DNA from: Streptomyces sp. P3
GTDB taxonomy: Bacteria; Actinomycetota; Actinomycetes; Streptomycetales; Streptomycetaceae
NCBI RefSeq assembly: GCF_003032475.1
Contig: NZ_CP028369.1
Coordinates: 6,200,001 to 6,264,000 of the forward strand
DNA: 64,000 nt
Direction of reading: 5' to 3'
The notes beneath the pieces are model-generated. The model had not been told where the DNA came from, did not search any database, and saw only the letters and a program-made list of their open reading frames with translations. How positions within the stretch are numbered: the first letter of the stretch is position 1; every line of letters starts with the position of its first letter. The translations under genes were made by a program, and so were the position numbers. Shown in pieces: positions 27,782 to 35,375 of this stretch.

Positions 27782-30106
27782 ATGCACAGCGTGAGACCTC
27801 GCGGTCGCCCAAGATTCCTGCCAGGCACTCTGGCCGCCGTGGCTGCCGCCTCGCTCCTGTGGGGCTTCACAGGTCCGGCCGTACCCGCCCAGGCGGCGGA
27901 GATCACCGACGGCCTGGCCCTCTGGTACAAACTCGACGCCGCCTCGGGCACCGTGGCGGTGGACTCCTCCGGGCACGGCCGAAACGGAACCGTCAACGGC
28001 ACCGCGGGCTGGTCGGGGACCGGGGAGGGGCTCACGTTCGACGGATCCGGCACCTACATCAAGGTGCCGGACAACATCATGAGCGGCATGAACGCGATCA
28101 CCGTTTCGATGGACGTGCAGATCGACCCCGCCCAGACCACGCCGTACTTCATCTACGGCTTCGGCAACACCAGCAACGGCAGCGGCAACGGGTATCTCTT
28201 CACCACCGGTAACTCGTTCCGGACCGCCGTCGCTTCCGGGGGCCCGTCCACCGAGCAGAACACCCAGGCCGCCGGCACGTTGCAGCGCGGGGTCTGGAAG
28301 CACGTCACCTACACCCAGACCGGCAACACGGGAGTCCTCTACAGGGACGGCGTGGAGGTGGCCCGCAACACGTCGGTCACCATCACCCCCGGTTCCATCG
28401 GGTCCGGCACCACCACGGCCAACTACGTGGGCAAGTCGGTCTTCACCAGTGACAAGCTCTTCAAGGGCAAGATCCGGGACTTCCGGGTCTACGACCGAGC
28501 GCTGGCACCCGGCGAGGTCCTCGACATCAGCGGCAACACCACGGGCATCGCGAAGGTCACCCACCCCGCGCTGAAGACCGACGCCATCATCGACGACGCC
28601 AACAGCAAGATCACGCTTCCCCTGGTCGAAGGGACCGACCTCACCGCGCTCGCCCCGCAGTTCACCCTCGCCGACGGCTCGTCCATCAGCCCCGCCTCCG
28701 GGACCCCGCGCGACTTCACCCAGCCCGTCACGTACGAGGTGACCGGCTCCGACGGCGCCAAACGCACCTGGACGGTCGCGGCGTTCATCATGAGGAGCCC
28801 CGTCCTGCCGGGGCTCACCGCCGACCCGGACATCATCAGGTTCGGGGACACCTACTACATCTACCCGACGACCGACGGGTTCCCGAACTGGAGCGGCACG
28901 CGCTTCAACGCGTACTCCTCCAAGGATCTGGTCCACTGGACCGACCACGGCGTCATCCTCGACCTGGGACCGGACGTCAGCTGGGCCGACAGCAAGGCGT
29001 GGGCGCCGACGATCGAGGAGAAGAACGGCAAGTACTACTTCTACTTCTGTGCCAACGGCAACATCGGTGTAGCGGTCTCCGACTCGCCCACCGGCCCGTT
29101 CGCGGACGCCCTGGGCAAGCCGCTGCTGCAGGCCGGCGCCTACACGGGTCAGATGATCGACCCGGCTGTCTTCACCGACGACGACGGGCAGTCGTATCTC
29201 TACTGGGGGAACGGCCAGGCGTACGTCGCGCCTCTCAACGACAACATGGTCTCCTTCGACGCCTCGAAGGTCACCAACATCACCCCCAGCGGCTTCAGGG
29301 AGGGTGCCTTCGTCATCAAGCGCGCGGGCACCTACTACTTGATGTGGTCGGAGAACGACACCCGGGACGAGAACTACCGGGTCGCCTACGCCACCGGCTC
29401 CTCGCCCACCGGTCCCTGGACCAAGCGGGGTGTCATCCTCGAGAAGGACCTCTCGCTCGGCATCAAGGGTCCCGGCCACCACTCCGTCGTCCAGGTCCCG
29501 AACACCGACGACTGGTACATCGCCTACCACCGTTTCGCGATCCCCGGCGGAGACGGCACCCACCGCGAAACCACCGTCGACAAAATGGAGTTCGACACCG
29601 ACGGCCTGATCAAGAAGGTCGTCCCCACCCTGAGCAGCATCGCCCCCGTCACCGTCGGCACCGCCCTGCCGACGAACACCACCCGCTCACTGCGATCGGT
29701 CAACTTCCCCGGCCGCTACGCGGTCGTACGCTCGGACAGCCTCGGCTACCTCGACCCCGTGACCTCCTCCAGCACCACCGCGGTCAAGCAGAGCGCAACT
29801 TTCACCGTCGTCCCCGGCCTGGCCGACTCCAAGTGCTATTCGTTCCGTGACTCGTCCGGCCGCTACTTGCGCCACGCCGACTACCGGGTCCGCTTCGACG
29901 CGAGCAACGGCACGCGGCTCTTCAGCAAGGACGCCACCTTCTGCGCCCGGCCCGGCTCGGTCGCCGGCTCGGTCGGCCTGGAGTCGTACAACTACCCCGG
30001 CCGCTACCTGCGCCACTACAACTACGAGCTGCGCATCGACCCCTACCAGGACAACGCCACCTTCCGTGCCGACAGTTCCTTCACGGTGGTCAGCCCCTGG
30101 GCCTGA
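27782..30106 (+). CDS. Secreted GH43-type arabinanase/arabinofuranosidase with LamG and AbfB modules
   Basis: A 774-residue secreted enzyme. Signal peptide (to about residue 37, ending VPAQA), LamG-like domain (about 45-245), a short bacterial Ig-like/DUF5018-type domain (about 255-335), then a five-bladed propeller of family GH43. The three catalytic acids are visible: Asp in LTADPDIIRFGDTYYI, Asp in MIDPAVFTDDDG, and Glu in GFREGAFVIKRAGTYYL. The last 140 residues are an AbfB (CBM42) arabinose-binding domain with the repeated NFPGRYAV, SGRYLRH and NYPGRYLRH motifs. It should remove arabinose from arabinan or arabinoxylan. Confidence 0.9.
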   Translation: MHSVRPRGRPRFLPGTLAAVAAASLLWGFTGPAVPAQAAEITDGLALWYKLDAASGTVAVDSSGHGRNGTVNGTAGWSGTGEGLTFDGSGTYIKVPDNIMSGMNAITVSMDVQIDPAQTTPYFIYGFGNTSNGSGNGYLFTTGNSFRTAVASGGPSTEQNTQAAGTLQRGVWKHVTYTQTGNTGVLYRDGVEVARNTSVTITPGSIGSGTTTANYVGKSVFTSDKLFKGKIRDFRVYDRALAPGEVLDISGNTTGIAKVTHPALKTDAIIDDANSKITLPLVEGTDLTALAPQFTLADGSSISPASGTPRDFTQPVTYEVTGSDGAKRTWTVAAFIMRSPVLPGLTADPDIIRFGDTYYIYPTTDGFPNWSGTRFNAYSSKDLVHWTDHGVILDLGPDVSWADSKAWAPTIEEKNGKYYFYFCANGNIGVAVSDSPTGPFADALGKPLLQAGAYTGQMIDPAVFTDDDGQSYLYWGNGQAYVAPLNDNMVSFDASKVTNITPSGFREGAFVIKRAGTYYLMWSENDTRDENYRVAYATGSSPTGPWTKRGVILEKDLSLGIKGPGHHSVVQVPNTDDWYIAYHRFAIPGGDGTHRETTVDKMEFDTDGLIKKVVPTLSSIAPVTVGTALPTNTTRSLRSVNFPGRYAVVRSDSLGYLDPVTSSSTTAVKQSATFTVVPGLADSKCYSFRDSSGRYLRHADYRVRFDASNGTRLFSKDATFCARPGSVAGSVGLESYNYPGRYLRHYNYELRIDPYQDNATFRADSSFTVVSPWA

Positions 30107-30249
30107 GCGGTCTTCTCGCCCACCCGGTGGCCCGCACGGCGGCAAGGTGCGCGCCGTCTCGAGTCGAGAGCGGGTGGGAGAGGCCCGGGCTGGGCATCCG
30201 GGCCGCCGGCCGTGCGGAGATCCGCTCGTCACGAACGTCCGACACGGCA

Positions 30250-30294
30250 GGCAAGGCCGCCGCCCGTCCACAGGGGAGGGGTGACGGCCTTGCC
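30250..30294. terminator. Possible bidirectional terminator
   Basis: Inverted repeat GGCAAGGCCG / CGGCCTTGCC (10 bp, loop of 25 bases) between two convergent genes. The long loop makes it a modest candidate. Confidence 0.35.
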
Positions 30295-30346
30295 CGATGC
30301 GGTCACGCGGCGGGGCACCGCTCAGGTGTCCTGCCGCCGGGACACG

Positions 30347-30808
30347 TCAGTCCACGTACCACTTGCCGCACTTGGTGACGCCCTCGATCTCGGCACAGGC
30401 ACGCGCGGCGAAGTTGGAGTTGAAGACGGACTGCGTGCGGGTGCCGGTGTAGGGGCCGCACATCTTCCAGCCCTGGCTCTTCGCCTGCTGATCGCTGACG
30501 ATGCCCTTGGTGTTGGGGAACGAGTGGAAGCTGCGGTCGACCCACAGCCGGTCGCCGGCCTTGCGGCCGGACTTGATCTCCGCGCGGCTGTAACGGTCGA
30601 GCGCCGACTCGTTCTGCAGCTCGACCCGGCGACCCCGGAAGTCGAACGAGGCTCCGGACTCGACAGCCCTGAAGCGGCCGATGACGGCAATGCCGTCGCA
30701 GTCGGCCTCGGTGGCCGAGGCCACCGACGCGGGGACGAAGACTACGGCGCCGCTGCTGATCAGTACGGCCGAGGCCGCGACCAGGCGGCCCATACGGGGC
30801 TTCTTCAC
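30347..30808 (-). CDS. Small secreted protein, four cysteines, unknown function
   Basis: A 153-residue exported protein: signal peptide of about 33 residues (RLVAASAVLISSGAVVFVPA, cleavage near ASA-TEA), then a mature part of about 120 residues with four cysteines (ADCDG, KMCGPY, RACAEI, TKCGKW), so two disulfides are likely. It starts with GTG at 30808, preceded by AAGGAA. No catalytic motif is seen. Similar small secreted proteins occur in Streptomyces without known role. Confidence 0.75.
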   Translation of the reverse strand: MKKPRMGRLVAASAVLISSGAVVFVPASVASATEADCDGIAVIGRFRAVESGASFDFRGRRVELQNESALDRYSRAEIKSGRKAGDRLWVDRSFHSFPNTKGIVSDQQAKSQGWKMCGPYTGTRTQSVFNSNFAARACAEIEGVTKCGKWYVD

Positions 30809-31497
30809 ATGGGTTCCTTGTTCGAATGGCGTGTACGGGCGGGGCCTACCGCTGCGCTGGACAGGCGAAGACCGGCAACGAAGTGCATCGTCATCTCGAT
30901 GTCGCCCAGCGGCATTCCGCGTTGCCCACCGAACAGTGCGCCACAGACCTTGCGGAAACCTTGCGAACCGGTCGTGAACTGGGCAGTTGAACAACATCCT
31001 CCCCTCCCGGTCGGCAGCCCACGAGACACCTTCACGCCACCGGCTCGACGACGTACGCGCAGACCGGGCAGACACACCGGGTAGACAGACCACGCAGACA
31101 GACCAGGCAGGCAATCCGTTGCCCCGGGATGGGTCGAGCCGCGGGAAAGCGTGAGGCACACGATGTGGAGCCACGCTCGCTTCGACCGTGCACCAGTCCC
31201 TGCCTGCTTCGCGGGCGTCCTGTCGATCCACGGGACGACGTGGTTGCGTCCACATGAGGGAGGCAAGGCCGGGACTTGAGAGAGTGTCAGGTCCATCATG
31301 CCTGTTCGGAGGCGGTCTCGGTAGGACCCAGCGCACGTCCGTTCGGCCTTGTGGCGGCGGATTTCGCGCGCCAGACTCGTCGTCATCCACTCTCCGGCCA
31401 ACGTGTCGACAGCCTCATGCGGCTGTCGGTGCGTTCGCCGTGCTGTCTCGCCGTGTGACGTGCACAGGCCGGGGAGTGGCGGGACGAAGGGGGATCG
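30809..31497. other. 689-bp region without a recognised gene
   Basis: Frames here are long on the minus strand but read as low-complexity sequence. A tract at about 31058-31112 is built from degenerate copies of a unit like CAGACCGGGCAGACA. Nothing else was recognised. Confidence 0.45.
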
Positions 31498-31815
31498 ATG
31501 GATCAGGACATGGTGATGCTGGCGAGGGTCAGGCTGCTCAGTGCCAACCGACGGGTGGTGCGCGGTGCCGAGGGGCTGTGGATCTACCGCCTTCTGACAC
31601 AGGTCGAGCCGGAGGTGTACGGGTCGAAGTTGGCGTACGTCCTGCTGGAGGCGAGCGCGTCGCCCCTGGTGGGGGAGTACCCCGAGCGACGGTCGGCCCT
31701 GCTGGACGAGGCCGTTGAGGTGGCGAAGGCTCTCAGCACGTCGAATCCCTACCGGTCGAAGATGCTGGCCAGGGCCGGACAGCTCCTGAAGAGCAACGGC
31801 GGGTTCGCCGACTGA
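31498..31815 (+). CDS. Small conserved-looking cytosolic protein
   Basis: A 105-residue alpha-helical protein with no signal or membrane segment (LRLLSANRRVVRGAEGLW and VEVAKALSTSNPYRSKML are typical stretches). GAAGGGGG precedes the ATG. I do not recognise a family. It ends shortly before a strong hairpin terminator and stands alone. Confidence 0.6.
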   Translation: MDQDMVMLARVRLLSANRRVVRGAEGLWIYRLLTQVEPEVYGSKLAYVLLEASASPLVGEYPERRSALLDEAVEVAKALSTSNPYRSKMLARAGQLLKSNGGFAD

Positions 31816-31992
31816 CCGTCGGACGTGACAGTGCGAGCGACCGTGGTCTGCGCCCGCACGACCGAGCCCCCGTCCTCGAAGCGGGTGCCCGCCCCGGACG
31901 AGCGACGAGGCGGGCCCGGCCAAGGGGACCGTTCGGTCGAATCGGTGGCATCGTCGGCGACCGTGCCCGCCGAGCGGCTGGCAACTGCTGTG

Positions 31993-32047
31993 CCGCGGAC
32001 CCCGACCGAGTCCTGGACGTCGTCCTGCGCTCGGTCGGGGTCCGCGG
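31993..32047. terminator. Strong hairpin, bidirectional terminator
   Basis: A perfect 18-bp inverted repeat (arms 31993-32010 and 32030-32047, first arm CCGCGGACCCCGACCGAG) with a 19-base loop. It lies between two convergent genes, so it probably terminates both. There is no poly-U tract, as is usual in Streptomyces. Confidence 0.75.
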
Positions 32048-32144
32048 ACGCCGACGCTCAGATACCGGCGGCCCCTGCGGATGATCAGCGGGGTGCGCGG
32101 CGGGTCCCGTCGGGGCCGGCGGGTGCGTGGAGGCGGGGCCCGAG

Positions 32145-32558
32145 TCAGGCGAGGGGCCGCCGCCGGCGCCGGCCGCCTTGGGCGCAGGTGACGCAGGTGG
32201 TGGCCGCCGGACGGATCTCCAGGCGTTCGGGCGGGATCATCCTGCCGCAGCCTTCACACCGTCCGTACTGTCCCTGTTCGAGACGTTCCAGCGCCCGGTC
32301 CAGTTCTTCCAGGTGCTCGCGTGCCTGCGCCATCAGGCCCGCCACATGGGCCCGCTCGAAGGCGGTGGTGCCTCCCTCGGGGTCGTGCTCGTCGTCGACC
32401 GCGATCAGGGCGTTCGCCGCGACGATCCCGTCGAAGTCCCGGCTCAGCGCGGCCGACCGGGCGAGCGTGTCGGCGCGGTCGGCCGCGAGGCGTGCGCGGA
32501 CGCTCGAGAGCCAGGACGGATCGGGAACGTCCTGGCGGTGGCGGGAAGACTCGCCCAT
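32145..32558 (-). CDS. DksA/TraR-type zinc-finger protein
   Basis: A 137-residue protein: an N-terminal coiled-coil-like helical part (about residues 15-85, AHVAGLMAQAREHLEELDRA) and a C-terminal zinc finger with four cysteines, CEGC then CVTC, 17 residues apart. In DksA the coiled coil enters the RNA polymerase secondary channel; here acidic tip residues (DDEHDPEGG) are present, but their function is inferred. The basic tail GGRRRRRPLA is unusual. ATG 32558 is chosen as the first start in front of the helical part. Confidence 0.85.
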   Translation of the reverse strand: MGESSRHRQDVPDPSWLSSVRARLAADRADTLARSAALSRDFDGIVAANALIAVDDEHDPEGGTTAFERAHVAGLMAQAREHLEELDRALERLEQGQYGRCEGCGRMIPPERLEIRPAATTCVTCAQGGRRRRRPLA

Positions 32559-32777
32559 GCTGGGGCAACGCGGATCCGTGGTCCAGGATTCCCCCGGCCA
32601 CCCGCATCCTCCCTTCTCCGGGAGGCGGGGCCCGTCGACGGCTCGGCGGTGGCGGCGTTCGAGAGGTGGGACCGTACCGGGGGGTGCCCGGCACGGTTGG
32701 TGAAGGGCCCGGCTCGTGCTGTGACCGTGCAGGTACGCCGGGCTGGGCCGTCGCATACGGCCAGGTCCTTCAGCGGT

Positions 32778-33794
32778 TCATCGTGTGGCCGCCGGCGTCG
32801 GGCCGAAAGCGTCACCGAGGCTGGTGAGGACGGAGCCGGGCCAGCGGTTGTCCCCGAACACGCTGATCGGCGCGGCGAGCACGCCGTGTTCGCACCGGAG
32901 TGTCTCGGCCGGGATCTCCACCGGGAAGAAGTAGTTGCCGGGACACGTCCGGCTCGCCGTGGGAATCGCCCCGAGCACGTCGTCCGGCAACCGTTCGAAC
33001 AGCCGCTCGGCGCGTGCGGCGAGTTCGTCGACGACCCGCTGGGGCACGTCGCTGTGTCCGATCAGCAGACGGTGGGCGAGGTGCAGCTGTGCCGGCGTGG
33101 GCGGGTCCGCCCGGAACGCTTCGGCCCATGCGGCTTGCGACGGACTCAGCAGGACCACGCCGAACGTGCGTGGCCACAGCCACCCCTTGGTGACCGAATG
33201 CAGCAGGACCGCCCGGCCGGTGTCCAGCAGTCGCCGCGTGCCGGCGGCGAACGGGGCTCCCAGGTCGTAGACGCTGTCGATGAGCAGGCTGCGGCGTGGT
33301 GAGCCCCGCAGCCACGACACCACCGCGGCGCACTCGGCGTCGGACAGGTACCGGCCGAGGGGTTTGCTGGGGTTGGCGAGCAGCAGGTATTCGGGCCGGC
33401 TGCTCGCCGGCGATCCCGGCAGGGCCGGCGCCGGCAGCGTCGGGTAGGACCCGGGCTCCAGGCCTGCAGCACGGGCCAGTTCGAAGTAGACCGGGTACAC
33501 GTCGCCGGGCAGCCACAACTGCGCATCCTCGGCGTGCATCCGGTGGAACAGCACGCCGAGCCCGTGCCGGACCCCCCGACAGACCATGGCGTGGCCGGAC
33601 CACTCCCGCGGCAGCTCGAAGCGCCGCAGCCAGGCGCGGGCGAGATCGCACCGGTGCACCGTGGCCACGTCGGTCGGAGGTTGCGGCCGGATCGGGGCAA
33701 GCGCCCGGTACACGTTGGTCTCGGCGGCGTCGAGAAGGGAGGATGAGGCACTGAGCTGCCGTCGCCGGAATCCCTGGAACTCGTCGAACCTCAT
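32778..33794 (-). CDS. PLP-dependent aminotransferase-fold enzyme, coupled to a radical SAM gene
   Basis: A 338-residue fold-type I enzyme. The schiff-base lysine candidate is K203 in HSVTKGWLWP. An N-P pair (LANPSKPLGRY) and D173/Y176 (LIDSVYDLG) sit where class I/II aminotransferases bind the cofactor ring and hydroxyl. It is shorter than ordinary aminotransferases (about 390 residues), mainly at the N-terminus. Its ATG overlaps the stop of the radical SAM gene (ATGA at 33791-33794), so the two are made together and probably act on the same substrate. I do not recognise the pathway. Confidence 0.82.
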   Translation of the reverse strand: MRFDEFQGFRRRQLSASSSLLDAAETNVYRALAPIRPQPPTDVATVHRCDLARAWLRRFELPREWSGHAMVCRGVRHGLGVLFHRMHAEDAQLWLPGDVYPVYFELARAAGLEPGSYPTLPAPALPGSPASSRPEYLLLANPSKPLGRYLSDAECAAVVSWLRGSPRRSLLIDSVYDLGAPFAAGTRRLLDTGRAVLLHSVTKGWLWPRTFGVVLLSPSQAAWAEAFRADPPTPAQLHLAHRLLIGHSDVPQRVVDELAARAERLFERLPDDVLGAIPTASRTCPGNYFFPVEIPAETLRCEHGVLAAPISVFGDNRWPGSVLTSLGDAFGPTPAATR

Positions 33795-35131
33795 GCCGTC
33801 GCGCCTTCCGGCAGGATCTCGCTGGCCCGGTCCTCCAGGGAGGCGTAGCAGCGTCCGTCGGCCATGACGTTCCAGCTGCGCGCGATCCCGCTGGTGCGCT
33901 CCCAGAGCAGGCTGGGCTCGGTGTAGGCGGCAATCCGCATCGGCCGTCCGGCCCAGCTGCCGTGATAGACCGGCGCGCCCCAGGGCAGTCGGCTCGCCAG
34001 TCCGAAGCCGTGCTGCCCGGCGAACCGGGTGACGAGGGACAGCGAGACCTGGTGTTCCCGGCTCCAGACGTTGGCGGTGCGGTCGAAGTAGAGCGACTCG
34101 GTGCTGGTGGACACGTAGAGCTCCTTGAAGCAGACTTCCTCGACACCGAGAGCCGCGGCCCACGACAGGTAGTCGGCGACGTCCTGCGCGTCGGCGACAC
34201 CGCCGTGCTGGAGTACGCAGATCAGCCGCATCCGCAGCCCGGGCCAGCGCTCACGTTCCTCGCGCCAGGTGCCGATGACAGAACTCACCGGTGTGCGCAG
34301 CATCATCAGCCGCTCGCTGACGGCGTCGTCCTGATGGTGCCGGGAGACCGCCAGCACGCTCAGGCCCGCCGTACTCAGGGCTGCGAGGCGGTCGGCCCGG
34401 TCGGCGTGCCGGCCCTTCGCCAGAGTGTGCGCGTTGGTGATCAGGACGACCTTCGGGAAGGCCGCCGAGCAGGCGGACACCAGTCGAAGCTGCTCGTCGA
34501 AGGGAATGAGGGTGGGCTCCCCGCCGCCGGTGATCACCGCACGCTCGGCGCCCGCCGCACGGGCGCGCTCCAGCCAGTGGGTGACCGCCTCCCACGGGAC
34601 CCGAGCCGGCGCCTGGTCGCTGGAGATCGATGCCGAGGAGAAGCAGAACGAGCACCGGGCCTGGCAGGCGGAGGCGACCGGCAGGAGCGACACCGAGCGC
34701 GGTCGCGTGTCGGCGTAGCGACGCAGAGTCGATCCGTGCAGCTGCAGGGAGGCCGCCGTCGCATCCTCGACGGTTGTCGCACGCAGAGCGAACTCGTCGC
34801 CCAGGTGGTCGAGTTCGTGGATCGCTGACAACCGGATGTGCGCCTCGTGCAGTTCCGTGCCGAGGCCGGTCGCCACGTTGGGCACCAGCTTGCCGGGGTC
34901 CACGGTGGTTTCCAGCACCAGCAGCCGGTCGCCCGGAATGGCCAGGCGGTCCAGCAGGCGTCGCGCCTTGGCGACGCCGATTCCCAACTCCGCCCGGGTC
35001 AGCAGGTGGAACCGGTCGGGATAGGTGCTCTCCGGAATCCCCGCCTTTCCGTACGCGTACGCGTACTTGTCGAAGCCCTTCGCGAAGTTCGACAGCACGA
35101 TGACGTGGAAGCGCTGGTCGCCATGGTTCAT
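33791..35131 (-). CDS. Radical SAM enzyme of unknown substrate
   Basis: A 446-residue protein. The [4Fe-4S] motif is C156-x3-C160-x2-C163 (ACQARCSFCF), followed by GGGEPTL, the SAM-binding glycine-rich motif. There is an N-terminal domain of about 145 residues before the radical SAM core (VIVLSNFAKGFDKYAYAYG) and a C-terminal part with one Cys (DGRCYASL); no complete SPASM-type cysteine set is seen. It is the first gene of a two-gene operon with the aminotransferase-fold protein. The ATG at 35131 has a poor ribosome-binding site; GTG at 35146 is the alternative start. There is no precursor-peptide gene that I can see nearby. Confidence 0.85.
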   Translation of the reverse strand: MNHGDQRFHVIVLSNFAKGFDKYAYAYGKAGIPESTYPDRFHLLTRAELGIGVAKARRLLDRLAIPGDRLLVLETTVDPGKLVPNVATGLGTELHEAHIRLSAIHELDHLGDEFALRATTVEDATAASLQLHGSTLRRYADTRPRSVSLLPVASACQARCSFCFSSASISSDQAPARVPWEAVTHWLERARAAGAERAVITGGGEPTLIPFDEQLRLVSACSAAFPKVVLITNAHTLAKGRHADRADRLAALSTAGLSVLAVSRHHQDDAVSERLMMLRTPVSSVIGTWREERERWPGLRMRLICVLQHGGVADAQDVADYLSWAAALGVEEVCFKELYVSTSTESLYFDRTANVWSREHQVSLSLVTRFAGQHGFGLASRLPWGAPVYHGSWAGRPMRIAAYTEPSLLWERTSGIARSWNVMADGRCYASLEDRASEILPEGATA

Positions 35132-35211
35132 CCGGTCATCATGCACAGTCGGCGCGCCCCCACGCACCCCCCGGACAGGGTCGACCAGGGCGATACGGCG
35201 ACGCAGCGGTC

Positions 35212-35281
35212 TTGACAGGAGATCGGGATGACGCTTTCTTGGTGTCGTTGCATATAGCGGCACTGTTGTGTAGTGCACAAC
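35212..35281 (+). promoter_or_regulatory. Promoter with tandem palindromes before the formate-dehydrogenase-like gene
   Basis: TTGACA at 35212-35217, then a weak palindrome GTTGCATATAGCGGCAC (35247-35263) and a perfect one, GTTGTG-TAGTG-CACAAC (35265-35281). This is the island-wide operator type; here the spacing is 18 rather than 19. Confidence 0.6.
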
Positions 35282-35375
35282 AACATGAAGTCTGTGTCGA
35301 CGGCTGTGCACGAGAGCCGGGACATCCGGCGACGGAACGGCCCTGATTTCCCTACCACCCGGAGTGGCGCTTCAG

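Noticed and set aside
31058..31112. Degenerate CAGAC-type repeats as a possible CRISPR or array
   Set aside because: Units vary in length and sequence, there are no regular spacers and no cas genes.
32778..35131. Radical SAM pair as a peptide (RiPP) cluster
   Set aside because: I found no small precursor frame with a plausible leader/core beside it, and no RiPP-type recognition element or SPASM cysteine set.
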